The notes under the pieces were generated by a model. The model was not told the DNA's origin, searched no databases, and saw nothing but the letters and a program-made list of their open reading frames with translations. DNA of 64,000 bases from Raffaelea ambrosiae. Its lineage: Eukaryota; Ascomycota; Sordariomycetes; Ophiostomatales; Ophiostomataceae. The DNA is taken from NCBI GenBank assembly GCA_002778195.1, contig PCDI01000019.1:434001-498000 (forward strand). Direction: 5' to 3'. Each line of letters starts with the position of its first letter. The first letter of the stretch is position 1. Made by a program: the position numbers and the translations under genes. Shown here piece after piece: positions 24,414 through 35,400 of the stretch.

Positions 24414-25558
24414 ATGGCCGCTCCCGTGGATGGTTATCGACTGGTTTTTGGTGAGGCTACACCTGCGCAGAGACAATGCTGCTACGAATTGTCTGCGACG
24501 GCCTTTGCTCCACCGCTCTCGACAGAGGAGTACCTGGAAAGAGAGAACTTTCTTAACGAACAAAGGCTTACCAACGGGACAACTCGAATATGGTGTCTTT
24601 GCGACGTCGACGAGCCTAACCGAATCCTCGCAACTTGCAAAACTGTTCGCAGAGAAGTCGTCATTCGTAACCCCAGTAGAACACAACTTGCTGAGGGATA
24701 TTGCATTGGCAGCGTGATCACAGATCCCAAATACAGAAATCTCGGTCTGGCATCGCGTCTTCTCGAACATGTCACAGACTGGATGGACAACGATGGTGAA
24801 GCCGCTGTGAGCACCCTCTACACGAGTATCGGTGATGTAAGAGAAGTTGGGCCGTCAAAAACCTTGTGCTGTGTTCTTTATCTAACGTGACATAGTTTTA
24901 CTCCAAGAGAGGCTGGAAGATGCAGCCTTGCTCACATGCTACACTATTCGTCGACAGCGGCCAGCCGATGGCAGATGCTAAAGCGGGACTCCCGAACACG
25001 ACTATACTCAAGAGAGAAGATATTTCGGCACTCTGCGATACTGATACTCGCGATACCGTGGAAGAGTTGAAGAAACTTAGCATTCATCAGGACGATACCC
25101 ACATTGCTGTTCTTCCGTCGTGGGAGGTTGTGGGGGGGCTGCTGGACCGTGCAGAGTTTGCGAGTAAGAAAGTGTGCGGACAAGTCCCCCAGAACTGGGG
25201 TTCTCTGTGCGCCCAAACAGACTCGTGGCTCTACTGGCACCATAACTTTCGAAAGGAGCAACTGTCTATAAAGAGGCTGAGAGTACGCGAAGATAACGGG
25301 AATGGCGCCGCGGAGACTGTGGCCAGCCTGCTGGTTGATGCTCTAGCGGAGGCTACTTCATGGAATCTACCCAAAGTCGTCATTTGGGACCCCAGCCCCA
25401 GTGTGCTGGGCGCGATCCAAATGCTTTCAGCTAACTGTTCCTTGAGAGCAGAGACGGGCCGGCGTGACCGAGCTAGTATTACCTCTTTGAGGCGGAAGGG
25501 GTCTGAAGACCAGAGCCATACAACGCTGCATATGAACGAATTCTACGCATGGGGTTGA
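24414..25558 (+). CDS. LYC1: GNAT-family N-acetyltransferase, LYC1 (lysine N6-acetyltransferase) type
   Basis: Acetyl-CoA-dependent acetylation of lysine or a related amine, the first step of one fungal lysine breakdown route. Exons 24414-24836 and 24896-25558 (361 residues, 59-nt intron, phase 0). The acetyl-CoA site is seen as GSVITDPKYRNLGLASRLL at about residues 98-116 (R-x-x-G-x-A form), followed by FYSKRGWKMQPCSHA across the splice. The long C-terminal half with PSWEVVGGLLDRAEF and TDSWLYWHHNFRKEQL is typical of LYC1 proteins rather than of short GNATs. The symbol is by family resemblance to the Yarrowia enzyme. It follows the P450 gene after only about 220 bp on the same strand. Confidence 0.85.
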
Positions 25559-25919
25559 CCAACAATCCCATGGGGCAACAAAGTGGAGGCTTATATAGTA
25601 GATACGACTGTTACTTCGTACTTCAACTGCTACTCAATAATAGGGTAGACACAACGTCGCTCTCATATGACGAACCCAGATTCTGCCACTGCAGCCAAAA
25701 TCACGAAGTTGAAATCTCAACTGTAAGCGTCCAACAAACGTGTACTTAAGTGACGGCATATCATGGCTTCCTAACTCAATACGAAAACGAGAAAAAAATG
25801 TTGTACAATCTCTGCAATCTCGAAACTTCAACCCTCAGCCCGTTCGCATTCCAAAAACACGAATGCCGGCATACTAGAACAAAACCAGCGGTACCGAGAA
25901 GCACGCAGAGCCCAATGTG
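25559..25919. other. Intergenic before the UNC93-type pseudogene
   Basis: About 360 bp; may hold the decayed 5' end of the pseudogene (Gln/Arg-rich frames), but nothing can be called with confidence. Confidence 0.35.
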
Positions 25920-27237
25920 GCACAAATCCCCACGGATGACGATAAAAGTGATGCCAGACTATCTCTAAAAAGAAAGTCCTTCATTCGCAGCACAGTTTTC
26001 CAAATTCTTGTCGTCAGCGCCTCTGCGCACCTGGGATATGGAGTGCCATAAACGGCAGTGGGGTTGGAGGTTCACGAAGCCTAAATCTCGCCAATGCTAC
26101 CACTGCATTTCTGTGCGCCTTTGTGACCGTTACTTACTTTCCTGGTCCCTGGTTAACAAACCTGATTGGGTTCTGCTGGACACTCGCTCTGGGGTCACTG
26201 GGATATCCGCTATATGCCGCGGGTCTGTACGTCAACCGGTCAGAAGTAACATGGTTTGTGTACTTTGGCTCCGTCATATGTGGCATAAGTGCTATGTTCT
26301 TCTAGAGCGTAGAGGGCACCATCTCTACCAGATATCCCGATATTTGCCGACGTGGTTCACGTTTCGAAACATGAGAAATGTTATCAGAGGCGCCATCTCT
26401 CTCTAAACATTAGCATTACACGCCGTGGGAAAGTGGGCTACCAGACATATCTAGGATTCACTGCCATTCAATGTCTTGGACTATTCATCAGCCTGCTACT
26501 ATCAAATCTAGAAAAGATCCAGTGAGATGATGGCACTTGCATAAAAGCACCGCGGAACACTTCCTAGCACTTGGAGCTCGGAGAGATGTGGCGTCTTGCC
26601 CGCAGCAGGTCCATCGTCTTGTTGATACCGCTGGTTTGGTACATCGGATGGATTCAGGCTTGTCCTGGCACCTACCTTGCAGCATACTTCAGTGTGCGGT
26701 ATAGAGCTCTTGGGAGGTTCGTGTCGGCGGTAGTGGGCACTTTGGCAACATGGCTCTCAGGAGTACTTGCCGATATTCCCTGGACTCAGAGTCGTCGAAC
26801 AAGAGCTATTGTGACACATGCAGTCATTGTCTCGGTCAATGCCAGAACATGGGTCTGGGCTGTTATTATCCAAAAAGAATATCGACACGCGGTTTTGGAT
26901 TGGGGTAACCCGAGGACGTCTGGTCGTGGATTTGGAGTGTACCTTATGGGAGCGTGGCAGTGCAGGAATGGTCGAAAACTACATCTATTGGCGCACCATC
27001 AATCTGTCAGATTCTCCTGGTGATCAGATTCGCTACAGTTTCCTCTTACGTGGCACTGAAACTGCCGTTGTTGCTGTGGGATTAGAGGTGCAAGCTGTGC
27101 CAACTGCCCTGATAGCAACAGCCGGCATGAACCTTGGAATTGTCCGTGCGTTTTATGGGTTCGAGAATCAATCTTTGGTTGTACGAAATGAATTCTTGTG
27201 CAGTACAACGCTGGTAGAGTGTATGGCCTAGTCATGG
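25920..27237 (+). pseudogene. Decayed UNC93-type MFS membrane protein gene
   Basis: Collinear family segments are spread over all three forward frames: a cytosolic N-terminus and first helix start (SFIRSTVFQILVVSASA), then GIWSAINGSGVGG to LANATTAFLCAF in another frame, GISAMFF followed by a stop where Trp is expected (TGG to TAG, at 26303-26305), FRNMRNVIRGAISL in a third frame, NISITRRGKVGYQTYLGF after another shift, then MWRLARSRSIVLLIPLVWY to VWAVIIQKEYRH, and finally ENYIYWRTINLSDSPGDQ with SFLLRGTETAVVAVG in yet another frame. Adjacent segments abut without room for introns, so frameshifts are the explanation. In life this family forms 11-12 helix membrane proteins of unclear transport role. 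At least four frameshifts and one nonsense codon make it non-functional. Confidence 0.85.
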
Positions 27238-27456
27238 GATCTTGCCGTGCTGGCTCGCTGTGGAGAAAATATTACCCCATTAGAAGTTATGGAGAAGCAA
27301 ACAACAGAACAGCAACACAATTGAAATAGTCAGCAACCCCGGCTGGCCATTTTCCTCTAATCAAAATCACACATTCTCCTTGCCAAATCTTGAACTGTTA
27401 ATCGGAAATACCTCCCCAATCGGAAATTGTGCAACCGACGCCGGCCAACAGACACA

Positions 27457-28313
27457 ATGGAAACAAAGAAACAAAACGCTCAACAGCTTCAGGAAAGTTT
27501 TGTTTCCCAGCTAGGTCCTGATGCATTCCACGATGGCTGGTCCAGTCTTCTCAGACTTGACCCTGAATTTTTTGCTGCAAGTTTGTCCTTGGCCTCCACG
27601 CCACGAAAGAAGTCATTTCTCTCAAAGAAAGAACAAGCTCTCATTGGTCTCGCTGTGGATTGCGCGGCTACACATCTCTATCCTGCCGGCATCCGTAGTC
27701 ACATCATCGAGGCATCCAAGCAGTCAGCAACCAGAGACGAAGTCATGGAAGTCATCGAGCTATCAAGCACTCTGGGAATACATGCGTGCAACATTGGTGT
27801 CCCACTCCTAGTTGAGGTGTTGAAAGAAGAAGGACGACACGATGAGGTATCCCAACCATTCGACGACTACCAGCAGAGGCTGCAGAAAGAGTTCACTGAG
27901 CGACGGGGATACTGGCATTCCTTTTGGGAAGATTTTTTGAGACTCGATCCAGAGTTTTTTGAGAGCTACTTGGTATTTTCGGGTGTTCCTTGGGTCCAAA
28001 AGGTCAATGGTAATAACGATGGCCCCGGAGCCTTGAGTCCAAAGGTAAAGCGCCTACCTTTGCATTAGTTCGCATATTTTTAATACTAATCAAAGCGCAG
28101 TTGAAAGAGTTGATATATTGTGCTTTTGACTGCGCAGCCACACATCTTTACGTACCGGGTTTGAAATTGCACCTGAGGAACGCGCTTGGTTACGGCGCTT
28201 CTCCACAGGAGATAGTACAAGTTATGGAGATCGCTACACTTTTAAGCTTACACACGGTCCATGTTTCAGTGCCCATAGTGGAGGAGTTGATGTCGGCTCC
28301 GCGGCAGAACTGA
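27457..28313 (+). CDS. Two-module carboxymuconolactone decarboxylase (AhpD)-like protein
   Basis: Exons 27457-28044 and 28101-28313 (266 residues). Two copies of the CMD/AhpD fold: one at about residues 60-125 with DCAATHLYPAGIRSHI and one at about residues 200-262 with DCAATHLYVPGLKLHL, the second formed across the splice. Each copy has Cys and His but the CxxC of peroxidase-type AhpD is CAAT, lacking the second Cys, so a thiol peroxidase role is unlikely; a lactone or small-ring substrate, or binding role, is more likely. Start is the first ATG (METKKQNAQQLQ). No signal peptide. Such proteins often sit in catabolic or secondary-metabolic loci; the 3-hydroxyisobutyrate dehydrogenase and Dal5-type transporter next door could belong to the same small catabolic set, though that is only proximity. 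Confidence 0.85.
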
Positions 28314-28408
28314 TTTGTTTTCCGGGCGTGGATGAACATGATATTCAGGGTAGATGAAGTTGCACCGTTCCATTTATTTACACACGGTGCTACCGCAAGC
28401 TGTTTGCC

Positions 28409-30161
28409 TCAGATCTGATACTTGAACCCCGGTGCCCTGTCTGTGTAATTCTCTTCGGCAGCAATATATCCATTCTCTGGTGCCCCTTTTTTGGAGGTCT
28501 CTCTGCGTAGGTAGATCCACCGGACAATCCAACTCCCCAGCCAGGCAAATGCTAGGCAACCGAGAGACCAAGCATGGCCCAGGGTAAATGCGGGAGCTTG
28601 AGTAGACTGATAGATTTGCCCGGATACGACACCGCCGATATTCGTCAAAGTTAAAAGGATACCGAGACTCGCAGCACGCTTGCCATCGGGAGCACAGTTG
28701 CAAGAAAGCCACGCACTATTCAATCGTACGTGTCAGAAACTGTACCAGCACAATGCTAACAGATTTTCACTCACATATTACTGCCAGTGCACAGGTAACA
28801 AGCCGTAGAAATTAGATAGGTTGCGAAATATTGGACACCGGCTGACACGTTACAAAGCAAGATTGCGTAACCCGCAATTCCAAACGGAGCGCAAATAATC
28901 AGTGGCAGAAAGCGCTTGGTGTACATGTCAGACAGTACGGCGCCGATGGCATATACAAGAGCACCCCACAAGTTGACTGGGATGACAAGGTATTGTGCCT
29001 GGACAGTTGAGTAGTCGAAACCATCCTTAATAATAATGGGCAGAAAAGTGCCGAATCCTATAATGTCAAAATCCGGGTTCTCAATACATTGGGACTCAGG
29101 ATAGAACGACCATACCGTAAAGAATTGTCACGACAGCGATCTGGATGACACCGTGAACCCAGCTTTTCACATCAGAGGCAGCGGCCTTGATGTCCTTTTT
29201 CGTGTAATGGCCGTCTCCTCCACTGTATGCCTCCATTTCTTGGGCACGGACTTGCATAAGAGCCTTCTCTTCAGAGTTAAGAAAGTAGGCAGTCTGGTAG
29301 TTCTTGGGAACAACGAAAATGCAAATGAAAGAAAAAACGACTGTGATAAGTCCCTCAATGATATAGAGCCTGGCGATATTAGCGCAACTCATCAAAAAAG
29401 CAGGCGTGCATCGCAGGGAAAGTGTGATTACCACCGCCATCCTGAAAATCCAGCCACGCCGTCCATATGCAACATGGCCCATGCAAGCAGACCACCGAAG
29501 GCGCCAGATAGTGCTGAAGCGACTATGTATCCGCGTTAGATACTGTCCAGATTCAAAAGTTTCAATCGTATGAACCTACTGAACAAGAAGGCAACTCTAA
29601 AGGCAAGTTCTTCCCGCTTGTACCAGTTGCAAAGGAACAGCGTCATCGATGGGAACAGGCAGCCCTCAAAGAACCCCAAAAGAACGCGAGTGACTATCAA
29701 AGGCCCAAACGATTTCACGAAGCCAGTTGCAAGGCAAACAATGCCCCAGCAGAATGCGATGGCTGGGATAACTCGGTTAAACTGAAGTCGTTTGACCAGA
29801 ATAGAGGTTGGAAACTCGGCTAGGATGTAGAAAATATAAAAGACTGAAATGGCCGTCTGTAGGTTCCAATGGAGTTAGAGATTGCCACAGGCTAGATATA
29901 GGAACCTCTTACATTTAGCTGTGTGCCCTTGAGATGTATATCTTTCGTCATTCCCTGGGTGGCCGCAAAGCCAATGTTGCTGCGATCGAGATAGCTAATA
30001 AGCATAAGCATCATCATAACAGGTGCAATGAAATAATCCAGTTTGCGAACGAGTGCTTTTTCTCGTCCAATCCTATCCGCATCCGCAACTATCCCATTTT
30101 CTGAGGTGGCAGATTCCTGGAAATTCTCCGTAGGCTTTTCGGTGGAAAGTCGAGAAGACAT
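28409..30161 (-). CDS. MFS transporter, Dal5/allantoate permease (anion:cation symporter) family
   Basis: Plasma-membrane uptake of a carboxylate or vitamin-like anion. Six exons: 29913-30161, 29580-29856, 29432-29522, 29116-29369, 28775-29057, 28409-28715 (486 residues, all junctions in frame). Family landmarks: KLDYFIAPVMMMLMLISYLDRSNIGFA at residues about 41-67 with the intact DRSNIG signature, EGCLFPSMTLFLCNWYKREE in helix 4 to loop, FSGWRWLYIIEG across a splice, and NCAPDGKRAASLGILLTLTN in the second half. This family usually has 12 helices. It is convergent with the CMD-like gene (96 bp between stops) and divergent from the 3-hydroxyisobutyrate dehydrogenase gene. Substrate not predictable. 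Confidence 0.92.
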
Positions 30162-30866
30162 GGTGAAAGTTTTCCGAAATACTGTTGCTTGCTGTGTAGT
30201 CTCTACGCATTTGCTGCCGTATCGTGTTGCTCTGGACCACTCGCATCATATAGCCTTGTGTTCTCTGACTTCCGCTTGACTTTAGCCGCTTCCTAATAAG
30301 TGACCTTAAATATATTTATGGAGAAGAAAATACAAAGTTCTAGTTGTGGCAAATAATGGCGTTTCCCTGACAATGGTGCCACAAACCTATCCCCAATGCT
30401 CTTTATGTAAATCCAGGTGCTATTTTCTACCCCAGATACACCAAAGTGCTTCCTGCACGCGTAAGTTGCGTTACCGTACGTTTTGAGTGAAAAAACTGGT
30501 CGCTGCATTGGTCTTCTATTCCGAGGCGTCAGCTTTGCAGCGCAAGCCCACTTTGACTTTCGCCCCCAACGTGGCGTGGCGGATGTCTTGTTTCTGTATC
30601 CTGTAAGGCAAACGACAAAAATCTACAAAAAACCAAAAGCATTCATGTCTGTACCATATCGACTACCTTCTCCATTTTCTTTCCCCAACCACATCTCCAC
30701 GGACTTGCGTTCCCCGCCCCCACAAGTCCTTCGGTTTTTGCATTATGTCTCTTGAAATGCACCCAACCTGAAACAAATGAACGATAGGCAAACCAGCCAC
30801 GATCCCAAGGTTGCCATAGTAAAGAAAAAGAAACGCAGTGTCATCATTCCGCGTTCAATTCGAACA
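30162..30866. other. Divergent promoter: Dal5-type transporter / HIBADH-like gene
   Basis: About 700 bp. Includes a 90-bp in-frame open stretch before the dehydrogenase ATG (30777-30866) that could be a longer N-terminus; otherwise no gene recognised. Confidence 0.5.
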
Positions 30867-31997
30867 ATGTCGTCCAACTATCGCGTCGCTTTTATTGGTA
30901 AGTGTCTTGGTATGACAGACAAACAACGCTTTCTAATTCACTTGACTTGAAGGCATAGGTGTGATGGGCTATCCTATGGCCAAGAACCTGCGTGCTGGTC
31001 TTGGTCCAGAGACCACCCTTCTAATCAGTGATGTCAATGAGGAAGCACTTAAACGCTTCAAAGAGGAGACAAAAGACCAAGGGCCGGTTACAATCATCAA
31101 AAATGGCTTTGAAGCTGCAACACTTGCGGTAAGGCAAATTTACCAGACACTCAATTCTCGCTACCTGGCACCATCCAGGGCAAAGAGAGGCTAATTCCAT
31201 GTTACCAGGACATAGTAATTACGATGCTTCCCAGCTCGACTGCTGTCAAGGCAGTTTATCTCCACCCAGAGACTGGAATCATTGCTGGGGTGGAGGCCGC
31301 TATGGCGAAGAGTGCTATAACAGGAACCTCGGACAAGATCGTCATGGAATGTGGCACGATCGAGGCTGACACAATCGCCACTGTTTGGAAGAGTACGAAA
31401 CGCTTCTCGCCTTCTGAGAGTTCCCTGCTCCAATTCGTAGATGCACCCGTGTCTGGCGGGCCAATGGGTGCCCAGAACGGCACGCTGACGTTCATGGTTG
31501 GTTGTGACTCTGGTGCATCTTCACGGGTATTCCCCATTGTCCAGTCTTACCTTCAGCATATGGCAACACCCAATGGCATTTTTTTATGTGGTGAAGTCGG
31601 CGCTGGCACAGCATTTAAGATCATCAACAACTATCTCAGTGCCATTACGTCACTGGCTGCTTCCGAGGCACTCAACATTGGCGTGAAAGCCGGACTAGAT
31701 CCGAAGCTCTTAACGGATGTCATCAATGTTAGTGGTGGTCAGTGCTGGGTGACTAGCAAAAGCAATCCAGTGCCGGGAGTTCAGGACAATGTGCCCAGCA
31801 GTCGTGGATACGAGGGCGGATTCCGTATTGAGCTGTGCGCAAAGGTTCTTGGAATGGGAAAAAAACTTGCAGAAGGAGTTGGGGCGCGAACAGTGCTGGC
31901 AGAGCCGACGTTGGATGCGTTTGCAGATGCTATGGAGGATCCACGCTATCAAGGGAAGGATGCTAGGGTTGTATACAAGTGGTTAAACGAGAGCTGA
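30867..31997 (+). CDS. 3-hydroxyisobutyrate dehydrogenase-like beta-hydroxyacid dehydrogenase
   Basis: NAD(P)-dependent oxidation of a beta-hydroxyacid, as in valine breakdown. Exons 30867-30897, 30953-31128, 31209-31997 (331 residues). The NAD motif VAFIGIGVMGYPMAKNL spans the first splice; DAPVSGGPMGAQNGTLTFMVG is the substrate-binding signature; the catalytic lysine region is GAGTAFKIINNYL with NNY, and GGFRIELCAKVLGMG matches the C-terminal helical domain. Length is normal. An alternative in-frame ATG at 30777 would add 30 residues rich in Lys/Arg (VKKKKRSVIIPRSIRT), a possible organelle-targeting extension. The gene converges on the first NLR gene. Confidence 0.9.
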
Positions 31998-32427
31998 AAC
32001 AAGAGGAGAGATAAAAGTAGACAACCCAGGAAGGAACAGCAGCAGCCATAGCACACAATAACGAATAACTCCGCAGTCGCCGGAAGAACGGCTCTCTTAG
32101 TCCCGCCCCACTATTGATTCACAAGCGGCAAAAAACAATCTATTGGGGGAGGTGTTTGATGAGTTTGTAGATATTGCTTACGTCTCCGTTCTGTTTTTAA
32201 TACCCTCTGCCGATATAGCAACAATGCTACTCCAGGGGGTTCTGATGTCGGAGAAACCGTCTAGTTTATTATGCGAACCAGTGAAGAGGATATGACACGA
32301 GGAAGATGCAAGAGCGAGGCCATCCCAGGTGAACCTCAGCACGATGTTTCTTTTATTTCTCTAGTACGAAAGCTAAACTTAGGAGGAGGGGGGGGGGGGG
32401 GGGTCAAATGATGTCATTTTCCCTTTC
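31998..32427. other. Convergent 3' flanks with a G16 tract
   Basis: 430 bp between convergent genes. A run of 16 G (32388-32403) lies 25 bp from the NLR stop codon. No gene. Confidence 0.5.
32388..32403 (+). repeat. Homopolymer G16 tract
   Basis: Sixteen consecutive G, preceded by GGAGGA; likely variable in length between isolates and prone to sequencing error. Confidence 0.8.
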
Positions 32428-35400
32428 TCATGTTTTTTTCATTTCCGAGAATCTCAGCCCGTTTTCGATCACTGCCACACTGTCATGTAGGGAGAAGACA
32501 AAGCGATTGTCCCATGTTTGAATGGGCAAAACATCCACGCTCGTTGTCAAAAACTCGGTTGGCACAAAGAAGTGCTGGAGAAAATAAGGGCTTTCGAGGT
32601 CAACCAAGTCGATGGATGAGACCCAAGAGTTCTGATGCAAAAATACCAACCTGCTATCCGCCCCTGTCGTTCCTAAGAACATCATGCTCATGTTGGTCGC
32701 TACCGTCTGCTCGGACCGGAGAACAACATGGTCTGTGTTTTGAAGACAGTCTCCTAATTTGAAGATTAAGACCGACGATGTTGTCAAATGTTCGTGTTGT
32801 AGGCCAATGTCCATAATCAGAGACATTGTCTCGCCATGTATCACCGCAGAGCGAATGTTGATCTCAGAAAGTCCAAGTTCCGTATTGTAATCCAAATCGA
32901 TGCTTCCACCGCAAATCTCTGAAGGGAAGTTTTGAGCGGAATAAAATTTCAGTTTTCTGCCATTCAGTAACGCAAAATGAAATGCATTTCTGTTGTCTGG
33001 AAGTGTCATCCACTGCCACATATGTCTGTGAGAATGGGCTGGAAGTGACCCAACAAGATCCCCAGATAAAACATCGTAAATGTGATCGCAGTCCGTGGTT
33101 GCAATTAGAAGATAGAGTCCACTCTCGGAAAACAGAAGTTGATTGATAGCAGAGGCGAAGTTGGCTCGAATTCTGAGTGTGCCAGCTTCCCACTTTCCGG
33201 TCTTCGAAGAATCCAGTTCCCAGACCTGGACTGCCCCATTTGTGTCTCCGGATGCAATCAAGTGGTTTCCCGCCAATGAAACACACTTTATAATGGCACC
33301 TTGATGGCTGTAGATAATGTTCTGCTTGAGACCATCAGAGATGTCGATATGAAGCACGTCCCCGTTTTGGTTCCCAGCAAATATGGCAGAGGTTTTCTGC
33401 GATGACGCCAATGCCCGTATCCTCGAAAACCGAAAGCTTTCGAACTCCCCTTCTGCGACGGGTAGAATGACAGCTTGGTCGCTCATGCTAGCTTCTTCTT
33501 CCATCACCTTCCTGACCAAAACAGCTGGAGACCATACTCGGATTTCATGATCGACCATATCGACGAGGCTGAACGCGTTCGCAGTGAATTTCAGAAGACG
33601 AAATGAATGCCTGGGAGTGAGTATATGGTAGAGCACCGTGAGAGATTCGAAGTCCCAAATCTGAAGGTTCCCCAGCACATCAACGGTTGCGAATGTACGG
33701 CCGTCGGACGAGCATGTCAAAGATGTGAACACGGCGCGAGTTAGAGACGTCTGAAAATGTAGAAGCTGTCCTGACCAGCTGTCATACAAGGCCAGGTGAC
33801 CTTCATCATAGGCCACCAATAGAATTTGGACCTCTGGGTTCGGATTAAAGTACACCATGGCCGCATTTCGAGAGTTCGTATCAGTAGCATGCGCTGTCCA
33901 GGCATGGGTCGCCAGATCGAAAATGCAAATTGGTCCAGTTCGGTAGGCAAGAGCCAGAAGACTGAAATCTGGAGAAACAGTGCCAGTAAATGGAGCTTTG
34001 CGCTGAACCGGTCCCGATTCCACGGGCTCGGTAGACTGGTAGGGGTATTCGTCTTCGTGCAGCAGTGCTCCTGAATTAGCATCCCAGTGCAAGCACCTGC
34101 CCGCCATCGTCACGGCCACTATGGACGAGTCGGTCGTCTCGAGCATAATACATCGACTCCGTAACCGCTTCTTCCACATCAAGCTCCCATCTGAAGCCCA
34201 GACATAGATATGTCTGAAGCTGGTGGATGCTATAAATGACCCAATGGGGTCGACCAACAATAGGTCCACAGAGGTACCTTGCTCAAAAATTAGCTCTCTG
34301 TGAAAGCTGCCGTCGTTGTAAAGACATATCTTTCCCGACTCTAAACCAGCAACAATAGTGCCGTTGTCGCATGCTATGGCCACAGCGCGTTCATCTTCTA
34401 GGTTGATGGTGGCTGCACGATCATCCCAGGTATTGCTGATTCCCGTACAAGATAGACCATCAACCGACCGTCCAAACTGTGTGAATATAGCCGTATTCTT
34501 AGGACAGAGAGGTGGAATAAGAAAGTATATGGATTCAGGCTGTATCATGAGTGCCTTGCCAAACCTCGTGACCAGCCGACTCAGATCTGTTGCCCAGCCA
34601 TCCACACTTTTCACATGCTGATTCAAGGGAGAACAATACTTTGCCCTTCTGTCAAGGTAAGCCTTCAAATTCCGTGCTGTCCGGATCAGACGGTGTAAAG
34701 TCTTTCGTGTGCCAAGTCTCTCAATCCATGTGAGAACAGTCGTGGACAGAAATCTGGATAGGGCCAACAAGAGTTCATCCGCCTCGGCCGATGCACCGGA
34801 CAAATGCTCCGAGAACTGCATAATAGCATAATCTAGCAGCGGGGATCCCAGACCCTGCGAGCGTTTTTGGCCCAGCAACTTCCTATGCCGCGGGCTGTGC
34901 ATTGACGGACTAACCAACAGCCGTAGGCATATCAGCGCGACACGCTCATGAGATTGTGACTTTGAGACCCTGAACTCTCCTGCTTCATCTGAAGTCAAGA
35001 AGTCTCGCGCAGTGTTGTGAACAACGTGCACGAGCCCCGTGTGTTTGTCAACATGAACAAGCTGTCCACATAGTCCTTCGACGGCCGTTCTGGCACTTGG
35101 AAGATGAATTCCAATGTCCAGCGTCAAAGCCTCTGATAGTTCCGGAACAGATAGAGGACGAGACGCAGTGACAACCCACGATAAAATTGATTTGGCGATG
35201 TGTTTCTCTCTCTTATTTGTGGCCATTTCAGAGACAGTCCTGTGGTAGTATGACTTCATTCCCTCAGGGATGTCGTTCAGAACAGACAGTATGCTCTCGT
35301 AGCCATAGACACCCTCGAGCTCGTCCATAACAAGGCGGGCCCAGAGAAAAGAGGCCTCGGATTTCGCAAGAATCTCCTGTATAAGTCCGTCTTTGTCTGA

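Noticed and set aside
32388..32403. G16 tract as a regulatory element of the first NLR
   Set aside because: It lies 3' of the stop codon between convergent genes and homopolymers of this size are common and error-prone.
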